In this document: positions 14,999 through 21,845 of the stretch, piece after piece
Position numbering within the stretch: position 1 is the first letter of the stretch
Layout: every line of letters begins with the position of its first letter
Source: an uncultured Clostridia bacterium
Lineage (GTDB): Bacteria > Bacillota > Clostridia > Christensenellales > UBA1242
Direction of reading: 5' to 3'
Length of the DNA: 64,000 bases
Assembly: GCA_934777505.1 (NCBI GenBank)
Contig: CAKVNM010000001.1
Location: 248,001 to 312,000, forward strand
Notes under the pieces: model-generated
What the model saw: only the letters and a program-made list of their open reading frames with translations
What the model was told of the DNA's origin: nothing
Databases searched by the model: none
Position numbers and translations under genes: made by a program

Positions 14999-15514
14999 TT
15001 AATCTTTTTTAGTTTTTGGCGCTAGCACCATATTGATAAAACGACCTTCTCTAAAAGGTGGTTTTTCGATAGTGGCAACTTCTCCAACCATTTTGGCAAA
15101 TTCGTTTAGAGTTTCAATTCCGTTGGCTTCGTAGGCGTTTTGTCTGCCTTTTAGCATCATGTTCGCCTTTACTTTGCAACCATCTGCCACAAATTCAGCC
15201 ACTTGTTTAGCTCTATACATCATGTCGTGGTCGGAAATATTAAGACCTATCCTAATAGTTTTCATCTCGGCAACTTTTTGTTTTTGCTTTGCTTCTTTTT
15301 GCTTTTTGACTTGTTCGTACTTAAACTTGCCATAATTCATCACTTTGCAAACTTTTGGATTTGCATTTGGAGAAATTTCAACAAGGTCAAGGTCCTTTTC
15401 TTCGGCAATCTTTTTGGCACTATCCAAACTCATAATTCCAAGTGGTTCGCCATTTTCGCCAACAAGTCTAACTTCTGTTGCTTTGATTTGCTCATTAATT
15501 AATAAATCTTTAAT
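14999..15514 (-). CDS. infC: Translation initiation factor IF-3, ATT start codon
   Basis: A 171-residue IF-3 that binds the 30S subunit and checks start codons. The N-domain begins IKDLLINEQIKATEVRLVG, then NYGKFKYEQVKKQKEAKQKQ as the linker, and the C-domain ends EGRFINMVLAPKTKKD. No ATG, GTG or TTG fits. An AGGGAGG site (15523-15529) is followed after about 8 nt by ATT at 15512-15514. AUU initiation of infC is known in other bacteria and underlies autoregulation, because IF-3 disfavours non-AUG starts. The open frame to 15592 is leader and contains a terminator hairpin. Confidence 0.9.
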   Translation of the reverse strand: MKDLLINEQIKATEVRLVGENGEPLGIMSLDSAKKIAEEKDLDLVEISPNANPKVCKVMNYGKFKYEQVKKQKEAKQKQKVAEMKTIRIGLNISDHDMMYRAKQVAEFVADGCKVKANMMLKGRQNAYEANGIETLNEFAKMVGEVATIEKPPFREGRFINMVLAPKTKKD

Positions 15515-15522
15515 AAGTGTGT

Positions 15523-15672
15523 CCTCCCTAATTTTCACAAAAAAAGTGAAACTATTTAAGTAGTTCCACCTTTGATAATCTAATAAAAGCATTATGCGTG
15601 CATAAATATTAAAATTACATAACCTAATCGAAGAAATCTTGACTGGTGAGAAGTGGAACTTCTACTTTAAAC
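15523..15672 (-). promoter_or_regulatory. infC leader with terminator/antiterminator (probable L20-type attenuator)
   Basis: The RNA runs from about 15672 to the Shine-Dalgarno sequence. A terminator, GTGGAACTA / TAGTTTCAC (15546-15569) plus T-run (15538-15545), precedes infC. The upstream segment AAGTAGAAGTTCCAC (15653-15667) can pair with GTGGAACTACTT of the terminator's 5' arm, forming an antiterminator. Attenuation by L20 is known for this operon in Bacillus; the direct match here is inferred. Confidence 0.65.
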
Positions 15673-15678
15673 TTTAAT

Positions 15679-15707
15679 ATAATATCACTCTATTGCTCAT
15701 TTGTCAA
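15679..15707 (-). promoter_or_regulatory. infC operon promoter
   Basis: TTGACA (15702-15707), 17 nt ending TGA, TATTAT (15679-15684). Confidence 0.8.
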
Positions 15708-15744
15708 CTGTTTTTTTAAGATTAATTGAAACAAATCATAACAG

Positions 15745-17526
15745 TTAGTTTAAACTTTTGTTTGCAATTTTGTCATTTAGTTCAGCGATTAGTTCGTCAA
15801 GTTTTACACCACTTCTTTCTTGATTTCCACGAAGACGAAGTGACAAAGTTTGCTCATCTCTTTCCTTGTCGCCACAAATAACGATATAAGGAATTTTTGC
15901 CTTTGATGCTTCACGAATTTTGTAACTAATTTTTTCGTTACGAGAATCAAACTCGGCTCTAAATCCTGCTTTTTCAAGTGCTTTAAACACGCTTTCGGCA
16001 TAGTCTTTGTTGCTATCTGCGATATTCATAACCTTTACTTGAACTGGTGCAAGCCATGTTGGAAGCAATCCCTTTGTTTCTTCAATCAAGAACGCAACAA
16101 ATCTATCAAGTGAACCCAAAATTGCTCTATGGATTACAACTGGGCGTTTTCTTTCGTTATCTTCATCAACATATTCAAGTTCAAATCTTTCTGGAAGTTG
16201 ATAGTCAAGTTGGATTGTTGAAAGTGTTACATCATGACCGAGTGCACTCAAAACCTGAACATCAATTTTTGGTCCATAGAATGCGGCTTCGCCAAGTGCT
16301 TCGTAGTATTCTGCGCCTGTGTTTTTCAAGATTTGACGAAGTGAGTTTTCACTCTTTTCCCATAATTCATCGTTGCCGAAATATTTTTCTGTGTTGTTTT
16401 TATCTCTCAACGACAATCTAAACTTATAGTTTTTAAAGCCAAAATCTTTGTATACATCTAAAATTAGGTCGATAACGGCTTTTACTTCACTTTCGATTTG
16501 GTCTGGACGGCAGAAAATGTGAGAGTCGTTTTGAGTGAACGCTCTTGTTCTTTCAATTCCGCAAAGTGAACCGCTGGCTTCATATCTAAAATCGTTTGCA
16601 ATTTCGGCTATTCTTAAAGGCAAGTCACGATATGAATACATAAAGTTTTTGTAAATCATCATGTGATGAGGGCAGTTCATTGGACGAAGAACATACGACT
16701 CGTTATCAAGTTCCATTGCTGGGAACATATCGTCTTTGTAGTGGTCCCAGTGACCTGATGTTTTGTACAAATCAACATTACCGATTGATGGCGTCATAAC
16801 ATGCTTGTAGCCAAGAGCAAGTTCTTTGTTCATAATATAGTCGCTAAGGGTGCGTCTTAGAATAAATCCCTTTGGGAGCCACATTGGAAGTCCCCTACCA
16901 ACAAGGTCACTAAACATAAAAATTCCAAGTTCTTTGCCCAGTTTTCTATGATCTCTTTGCAAGGCTTCTTCAACAAGTCTTAGATGCTCTTTTAAGTCTA
17001 CCTTGTCCAAGAATCCATAAACATAAATTCTTTGCATCATTTTGTTTTTTTCGCTTCCACGCCAATATGCTCCGCTAACACGATTGATTTTGAACGCAAA
17101 CGAGCGAAGAACTTTTGTGTTTTCAACATGAGGTCCACGGCACAAGTCTGTGAACACATTTCCAAGACGATAAATAGAAATAACTTCGTCTTGTGGCAAG
17201 TCGTTGATGAGTTCAACTTTATATGGTTGATTTTTAAACATTTCAAGAGCCTGTTCTTTTGATATTTCTTCTCTTGTCATGTCCAAATTTTGCTCAATAA
17301 TTTCGTGCATTTTTTCTTCTATATGAGCAAAATCTTCTTGCGACAAACTATGTTCCATGTCAAAGTCATAGTAAAAACCATTGTCGATGGCAGGTCCAAT
17401 ACCAAACTTTACATCATCGCCAAAAATCGCTTTGATAGCGCCCGCAAGAACATGACTCATTGTGTGGCGAGCCGTCATTTCTCTAATCTTTTTTTGTTCC
17501 AATTTTTCTTGTTCTTTTTGTTCCAT
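15745..17526 (-). CDS. thrS: Threonyl-tRNA synthetase lacking the TGS domain
   Basis: A 593-residue ThrRS, about 50 shorter than the usual 640 because the N-terminal TGS domain is absent. It opens with a Glu/Lys-rich stretch and goes straight into the editing domain (RHTMSHVLAGAIKAIFG, the HxxxH site). It is followed by LCRGPHV, the class II core (MNCPHHMMIYK with zinc ligands, NDFRYEASG, GIERTRAFTQNDSHIF) and the anticodon-binding domain (about 490-590). An upstream TGS would need transcript that instead holds the T-box. Charging and editing should be intact. It is controlled by a Thr T-box. Confidence 0.96.
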   Translation of the reverse strand: MEQKEQEKLEQKKIREMTARHTMSHVLAGAIKAIFGDDVKFGIGPAIDNGFYYDFDMEHSLSQEDFAHIEEKMHEIIEQNLDMTREEISKEQALEMFKNQPYKVELINDLPQDEVISIYRLGNVFTDLCRGPHVENTKVLRSFAFKINRVSGAYWRGSEKNKMMQRIYVYGFLDKVDLKEHLRLVEEALQRDHRKLGKELGIFMFSDLVGRGLPMWLPKGFILRRTLSDYIMNKELALGYKHVMTPSIGNVDLYKTSGHWDHYKDDMFPAMELDNESYVLRPMNCPHHMMIYKNFMYSYRDLPLRIAEIANDFRYEASGSLCGIERTRAFTQNDSHIFCRPDQIESEVKAVIDLILDVYKDFGFKNYKFRLSLRDKNNTEKYFGNDELWEKSENSLRQILKNTGAEYYEALGEAAFYGPKIDVQVLSALGHDVTLSTIQLDYQLPERFELEYVDEDNERKRPVVIHRAILGSLDRFVAFLIEETKGLLPTWLAPVQVKVMNIADSNKDYAESVFKALEKAGFRAEFDSRNEKISYKIREASKAKIPYIVICGDKERDEQTLSLRLRGNQERSGVKLDELIAELNDKIANKSLN

Positions 17527-17544
17527 AATTCTCTCCTTTTTTTA

Positions 17545-17772
17545 ATAAAAAACGCCCAAAAAGCATTGCTTTAAGGACGATATTTACCGTTGTTCCACCT
17601 TATTTCATCAAACAAAAGTTTGACCTTGTTTTCTTGAATCAGTCAAGCACTGACAAAGTGGCAAAAGTGGTTTCAAAATTACCAAGACCTAGTTGCCTTT
17701 CAGCCACGAGCAACATTCTCTTTAAGCCCTGAACGTAATCCCTACTTGGATTTGCTTTAACCTTTGATTTAT
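17545..17772 (-). ncRNA. T-box leader (tRNA-Thr sensing) of thrS
   Basis: The minus-strand T-box core AAGGTGGAACAACGG (about 17586-17600) is followed by a terminator (CGTCC ... GGGCG, about 17549-17580) and T-run. The specifier loop TTGAAACCACTT suggests ACC (Thr). The Stem I region shows AAGAGAATG and GGCTGAAAGGC-like elements. Confidence 0.92.
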
Positions 17773-17778
17773 ACAAGC

Positions 17779-17806
17779 ATTTTAGCACAAAATATTTAAT
17801 TGTCAA
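17779..17806 (-). promoter_or_regulatory. thrS T-box promoter
   Basis: TTGACA (17801-17806), 16 nt ending TGC, TAAAAT (17779-17784). Confidence 0.75.
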
Positions 17807-17829
17807 GCAAAATGATTGGTTTAAACAAA

Positions 17830-17897
17830 ATAAAGTGGTTTTAGGGTGTTTTTAAAAATCGAAATAAAGTGGTTTTAGGGTGTTTTTAAAAATCGAA
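17830..17897. repeat. Perfect 34-bp tandem duplication across the 3' end of the ytxC-like gene
   Basis: Unit ATAAAGTGGTTTTAGG...ATCGAA occurs at 17830-17863 and again at 17864-17897 without a single difference. Because 34 is not a multiple of three, the duplication changes the last codons of the gene. Confidence 0.97.
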
Positions 17898-18610
17898 TAC
17901 ATTAAATTTGAAAAATCCTCGTCTAGTTTTTCACTATTTTTAACATAAATTCGTTTTGGATAGTTATCAAGAATTTTTAAAATTATTGCACTATCCACAC
18001 TCTGTGCGTTTTGTGAAAAAATCACTTCGTTTTTGGCGTTTAATATCTGCAAGTGTTCGTGCGAAACACTCAAAGTCAAATAGTCTTGCTTTGGCTTGAC
18101 TGAACTAAGCAAAAACCTTAAAAGTTCAAACACTAGTGAATTTGTAGAAAAGAAAAATGTGTTTTCGTTTGTCATATCGCAAATTTGTTGCCACTTTTTT
18201 TGCAAGGAATTTAGCCTAAAACGATAAAAAGCGTCTAAAACTAGTACATTTTCAAAACGCAAATTTTTTTCGACTTCCAACATATCTTGTTCAACATCAA
18301 ACATTGTTAGAACTTTCAAAAAGATGGTTTTTAGATTGCCAAGATTGTTCAAATCTTGAATGTGGCAAGAAAAATATTTTAGTTTATAATTTTCGGTTAC
18401 TATTTTTGTAATATGCAGTTTGAAAATATCTTTTGCTTGCTTTTCGTACTCCTTTTTGACCGCTACAAATAACCTATCATTTTCGAGCCTTAGAACACCA
18501 TTTTTGCCGTCAAATTTTAAAGCGTCACAAAGGTTTTGTTTAAGGTTTTTGATATGTTCAATTTGACTGGGTTCAAACACCAAGCAAAATTCAAAATATT
18601 CGGTTTTCAT
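17852..18610 (-). CDS. YtxC-like sporulation protein
   Basis: This 252-residue protein has no catalytic motif that I can see. Its position next to thrS, its size and its pattern fit the YtxC family of putative sporulation proteins: a long alpha/beta N-terminal half, FEVLVLDAFYRFRLNSL-like centre (DAFYRFRLNSLQKKW) and a C-terminal region resembling LTLSVSHEHLQI. ytxC neighbours thrS in many spore formers. The last residues were altered by a 34-bp duplication: without it the protein would end PLYFV rather than PLYFDF. A TAAACT box lies 6 nt before the ATG, with no clear -35 and no Shine-Dalgarno site. Confidence 0.65.
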   Translation of the reverse strand: MKTEYFEFCLVFEPSQIEHIKNLKQNLCDALKFDGKNGVLRLENDRLFVAVKKEYEKQAKDIFKLHITKIVTENYKLKYFSCHIQDLNNLGNLKTIFLKVLTMFDVEQDMLEVEKNLRFENVLVLDAFYRFRLNSLQKKWQQICDMTNENTFFFSTNSLVFELLRFLLSSVKPKQDYLTLSVSHEHLQILNAKNEVIFSQNAQSVDSAIILKILDNYPKRIYVKNSEKLDEDFSNLMYSIFKNTLKPLYFDF

Positions 18611-18702
18611 ACTGCTAGTTTATGAAACAAAAAAAATTTTACTCTGCAAAAGATTGTCTTTTTTTACAACTTTTTGCGAAAGTAAAATTGTGCATATAAA
18701 AC

Positions 18703-18728
18703 AAAAAAACTCCCAAAACGAGAGTTTG
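18703..18728 (-). terminator. Terminator of the tRNA operon
   Basis: AAACTCTCGTTTTGGGAGTTT on the minus strand (18707-18727) followed by T-run; 12 nt after tRNA-Leu. Confidence 0.8.
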
Positions 18729-18739
18729 AAAGTTCAAGT

Positions 18740-18826
18740 TGGTGCCGGAGGCCGGACTTGAACCGGCACGAAGTTGCCTTCGAGGGATTTTAAGTCCCTT
18801 GCGTCTGCCTATTCCGCCACTTCGGC
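18740..18826 (-). tRNA. tRNA-Leu (anticodon TAA)
   Basis: Class II tRNA of 87 nt including encoded CCA. The long variable arm, anticodon loop ACTTAAAAT (TAA) and T-loop GGTTCAAGTCC are all visible on the minus strand. Confidence 0.97.
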
Positions 18827-18830
18827 AAAT

Positions 18831-18904
18831 TGGAGGCACCACACGGAATCGAACCGTGGATGAGGGTTTTGCAGACCCGAGCCTTACCGCTTGGCTATGG
18901 TGCC
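18831..18904 (-). tRNA. tRNA-Cys (anticodon GCA)
   Basis: 74 nt including CCA. The acceptor stem GGCACCA/TGGTGCC, anticodon loop TCTGCAAAA and GGTTCGATTCC T-arm are clear. Confidence 0.97.
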
Positions 18905-18944
18905 ATAATTCTTTTCCTGTGTGAAAATCCCTTTTTTAAAAAAA

Positions 18945-19019
18945 TGGAGCGGAAGACGAGATTCGAACTCGCGACATTTGCCTTGGCAAGGCAACGCTCT
19001 ACCACTGAGCCACTCCCGC
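18945..19019 (-). tRNA. tRNA-Gly (anticodon GCC)
   Basis: 75 nt including CCA. Anticodon arm CCTTGCCAAGG and T-arm GAGTTCGAATCTC. Acceptor GCGGGAG pairs with CTTCCGC through a G-T pair. Confidence 0.97.
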
Positions 19020-19060
19020 ATTTCCTATAATATATATGTGTTAATTTAAAAAAAGTTTAA

Positions 19061-19136
19061 TGGTGGAAGCTATAGGACTCGAACCTATGACCCCCTGCTT
19101 GTAAGGCAGAAGCTCTACCAACTGAGCTAAGCTTCC
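19061..19136 (-). tRNA. tRNA-Val (anticodon TAC)
   Basis: 76 nt including CCA. Acceptor GGAAGCT/AGCTTCC, anticodon loop CTTACAA, T-arm AGGTTCGAGTCCT. First gene of the Val-Gly-Cys-Leu unit. Confidence 0.97.
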
Positions 19137-19154
19137 ATATTTGCTGACTTATAT

Positions 19155-19183
19155 ACTATATCAAATTATTTTTAAAAAAGCAA
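19155..19183 (-). promoter_or_regulatory. Promoter of the four-tRNA unit
   Basis: TTGCTT (19178-19183), 17 nt ending TGA, TATAGT (19155-19160), about 18 nt before tRNA-Val. Confidence 0.7.
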
Positions 19184-19411
19184 CAACTTTTTAAAAAAAA
19201 ATCAAAAATTTTTAAAACAACCTTTTCGCCTAAATTTGCTTATTTAAAATTTGATTGTTTAATAAAATTATTATATCAAAATATTAATAATTAGTCAAGC
19301 AAAAGAACATATATTCCGCTTATTAACGCATTTTTGCAAAGATTTTGGTCAAAATAATGTGATTGCCAGTTGTTTCCCACCGAAAACTCTTGTTATAGCA
19401 TTTTTTTGGCA
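19184..19411. other. Intergenic region between tRNA operon promoter and aspS terminator
   Basis: AT-rich; I see no gene or further structured element in it. Confidence 0.5.
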
Positions 19412-19438
19412 ACAAAAAACCAAGCAATGCTTGGCTTT
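19412..19438 (-). terminator. Terminator of aspS
   Basis: GCCAAGCATTGCTTGGT stem (19420-19436) with minus-strand T-run. Confidence 0.85.
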
Positions 19439-19443
19439 TAAAA

Positions 19444-21213
19444 TTATTCTTCGTCTACAATTTTGATGTGGACATCTCTAAGTTGTGCTTCGCTAACAGT
19501 TGAAGGAGCGCCCATCATGACATCTTGTGCCTTTTTGTTCATTGGGAAAGCAATAACTTCTCTAATGCTTTCGTCACCAGTAATAAGCATAACCATTCTG
19601 TCTACGCCCGGAGCAATTCCAGCGTGTGGAGGTGCACCATAGCAGAAAGCGTTATACATTGCTGGGAATTTTGCCTTGACATCTTCTTCGCCAAGTCCAA
19701 CAATTTGGAACGCTTTGACCATGATTTCTGGGTCGTGATTTCTTACTGCACCAGAAGAAAGTTCAACGCCGTTACAAACAAGGTCATACTGATAAGCATT
19801 GATTTTGAGTGCTTTTTCCATATCGTTTTCGGCTTCTTCAAGGGCTTTTAGTCCACCTTGTGGCATACTAAATGGGTTATGACAAAATTCTAGTTTGCCA
19901 GATTCTTCACCGATTTCGTACATTGGGAAATCAACAATCCAACAGAACTCATAGCAATCTTTTTTCATGTGTCCAGCAACTTGTGAACCTAACATTTTTA
20001 CAAGCACACCTGCTGTTTTTTGTGCTTGTCTAAGGTCGCCACTAGCAATAGCAACAAGAGTGTTTGGTTTGATATTCAAAGCAGAAATAACTTCGGCTTC
20101 CTTGCCCGCAAAGAACTTTGCAACACCGCCATTAAAGTTGTTGTTTTCGTCTGTTTTGAACCAATATGTTTTGCTTGCTGTTTGAATTTCAACATCGCTA
20201 ACAAGTTTGTCAATAAACTTTCTACCTTCGTGGAAGTTATCAACAACAACTGCCTTCACGCACTTTTTTTGGAAAGGCTCAAAAGTTGAGTCTTTAACAA
20301 GCGAAGTGATATCGTTTACAACAAGGTCAATTCTAAGGTCTGGTTTGTCGCTACCATATCTTTCCATAGCATCGTTGTAAGCAATGCGTTTGAATGGTGG
20401 TTTTGAAGCGGTTTTGTAAATTCCAAACTCGCTAAACACTGGTGGAATAACCTTTTCGATGATTTCAAAAACATCTTCTTGGTCGGCAAATGCCATTTCC
20501 ATATCAAGTTGATAGAACTCGCCCGGAGAACGGTCTGCTCTTGCGTCTTCGTCCCTAAAACAAGGTGCAATTTGGAAGTATCTATCAAATCCAGAAGCCA
20601 TCAAAAGTTGTTTAAATTGTTGTGGTGCTTGTGGAAGAGCATAAAATTTTCCTGGGTGATTTCTTGCTGGAACAAGATAGTCCCTTGCTCCTTCTGGACT
20701 TGAAGCAGTTAGGATTGGAGTTGTGATTTCAAAAAATCCATTGTCTGTCATGGCTTTTCTTAAAGCAGAAACCACTTTTGACCTTAAAACAATTTTTTCT
20801 TTTACCTTTGGATTTCTCAAATCAAGATATCTATATTTTAGTCTTAGATTTTCGTCTGCGTCCTTTGAAAAATTGATTTCAAAAGGTAGTTCGTTATACA
20901 TACATTTTCCAAGGATTTCCACCTTTTCGCAAACTACTTCGATATCGCCAGTTGGCAAATTTTTATTCTTTGAAAGTCTTTCTCTAACCACACCTTCAAC
21001 GCTGATTGTTGATTCTGCGTTGATTGAGTCGATTATGTGCATAATGTCTTCACTTTCGACAACCGCCTGAGTAACGCCGTAGAAATCTCTAAGTACCAAA
21101 AACGCAAGGTTTTTGCTAACTCGTCTAACATTTTCTAGCCAGCCAACAATTTTAACTTTTTGACCAACATTTTCCATTCTTAGTTCATTTAAGTTATGAG
21201 TTCTTGATTGCAT
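19444..21213 (-). CDS. aspS: Aspartyl-tRNA synthetase (bacterial type)
   Basis: A 589-residue class IIb synthetase. It has an N-terminal OB anticodon-binding domain (about 1-105), motif 2 CFRDEDARADRSPGEFYQLD, the bacterial GAD insertion (about 290-410) and the C-terminal motif 3 GIAPGVDRMVMLITG with IREVIAFPMNKKAQD. Because GatCAB is also encoded here, this enzyme may be non-discriminating and also charge tRNA-Asn. asnS is present too, so that role may be unnecessary. A GGGGA site precedes the ATG. No T-box was found upstream. Confidence 0.97.
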   Translation of the reverse strand: MQSRTHNLNELRMENVGQKVKIVGWLENVRRVSKNLAFLVLRDFYGVTQAVVESEDIMHIIDSINAESTISVEGVVRERLSKNKNLPTGDIEVVCEKVEILGKCMYNELPFEINFSKDADENLRLKYRYLDLRNPKVKEKIVLRSKVVSALRKAMTDNGFFEITTPILTASSPEGARDYLVPARNHPGKFYALPQAPQQFKQLLMASGFDRYFQIAPCFRDEDARADRSPGEFYQLDMEMAFADQEDVFEIIEKVIPPVFSEFGIYKTASKPPFKRIAYNDAMERYGSDKPDLRIDLVVNDITSLVKDSTFEPFQKKCVKAVVVDNFHEGRKFIDKLVSDVEIQTASKTYWFKTDENNNFNGGVAKFFAGKEAEVISALNIKPNTLVAIASGDLRQAQKTAGVLVKMLGSQVAGHMKKDCYEFCWIVDFPMYEIGEESGKLEFCHNPFSMPQGGLKALEEAENDMEKALKINAYQYDLVCNGVELSSGAVRNHDPEIMVKAFQIVGLGEEDVKAKFPAMYNAFCYGAPPHAGIAPGVDRMVMLITGDESIREVIAFPMNKKAQDVMMGAPSTVSEAQLRDVHIKIVDEE

Positions 21214-21350
21214 AAATTTTATCCCCTAAAATTAACTTTTTTAACCGATATATATTAGCACAAAACGGGCAAAATAGTCAAATAAATATCAAATATTAAA
21301 GATAAATCATAGTCCGCACACACCAAAAAGCGAATTTCATATTAAAATAT

Positions 21351-21527
21351 ATGAAAGATTTATCACCCGAACAAGTGGCACTTCTTGGCACAAGCATTGC
21401 TGTTGACCTTGCCAAAAACAAGAGTATTGACGAACTTAGCACAATAATCAACATTGTTGGGCAAGTGTCTTGCTCGCTCTCCACCATAATAAACGAGCGA
21501 ATTTGCCTTTCCAAACGCAAAAAGTGA
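21351..21527 (+). CDS. Small 58-aa conserved-looking protein (DUF6774-like)
   Basis: A 58-residue plus-strand frame reads MKDLSPEQVALLGTSIAVDL, AKNKSIDELSTIINIVGQVS, then CSLSTIINERICLSKRKK. The pattern of two amphipathic helices, with TPEQ/SPEQ-ALLGTSIA near the start and LxxIxNxxGQVxxSLxTI in the second half, resembles a family of very short clostridial proteins that I associate with DUF6774. It has no membrane segment. The function is unknown. Coding character (balanced codon use, third-position pattern) supports it over the overlapping minus-strand frames. No strong Shine-Dalgarno site; a TATTAA box lies 5 nt before the ATG. Confidence 0.7.
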   Translation: MKDLSPEQVALLGTSIAVDLAKNKSIDELSTIINIVGQVSCSLSTIINERICLSKRKK

Positions 21528-21628
21528 CCACATTTTACCATTTTTTGTTGTTATAATAGTAGCAAAAAGTGTGCAAAATATTAGTGTAAAGCACAAGGCT
21601 TTATAGACTAATGGAGGTGAAAACTATT

Positions 21629-21787
21629 ATGGAAAAAAGAGCAAAATCAGCAAGCAAGACTACCGCTAAAAGAAGTGCTGCAAAGAGAAATTCTAACATG
21701 GAAGCAAGCACAAGCGTTGGCAAAACAACTCGTGGTAGAACTGCAAGTAAAACTACAAGAAGTCATAGTACAAAGGCTTGCAAATAG
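21629..21787 (+). CDS. Small 52-aa highly basic Lys/Arg/Ser/Thr/Ala-rich peptide
   Basis: A 52-residue protein with a strong GGAGGTG site (about 21613-21619) and a terminator at 21809-21840. It consists almost entirely of Lys, Arg, Ser, Thr and Ala with one Cys near the end: MEKRAKSASKTTAKRSAAKR opens it and SHSTKACK closes it. The composition resembles histone H1-like or nucleoid-binding tails, suggesting nucleic-acid binding, for example in spores. That is inference from composition only. Its stop codon lies inside the 27-bp repeat. Confidence 0.75.
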   Translation: MEKRAKSASKTTAKRSAAKRNSNMEASTSVGKTTRGRTASKTTRSHSTKACK

Positions 21788-21808
21788 TTTTACAAAATAG
21801 TTTTCAAA
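21782..21808. repeat. 27-bp exact repeat, copy B
   Basis: Identical to 12740-12766. It includes the last two codons (AAA, TAG) of the 52-aa peptide gene and runs up to the terminator stem. Confidence 0.9.
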
Positions 21809-21845
21809 ATAAAACGGAGAATATTAGTTCCCCGTTTTATTTTAT
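21809..21845. terminator. Terminator shared by the 52-aa peptide and PHP genes
   Basis: ATAAAACGG (21809-21817) / CCGTTTTAT (21832-21840) stem with additional inner pairs and T-rich flanks on both strands. Confidence 0.75.

Noticed and set aside
18739..19030. Short plus-strand frames
   Set aside because: They are read through the tRNA-Leu, tRNA-Cys and tRNA-Gly genes on the other strand.
21296..21596. Two minus-strand frames opposite the 58-aa gene
   Set aside because: No ribosome binding site and poor coding pattern; the plus-strand frame has a family-like sequence.
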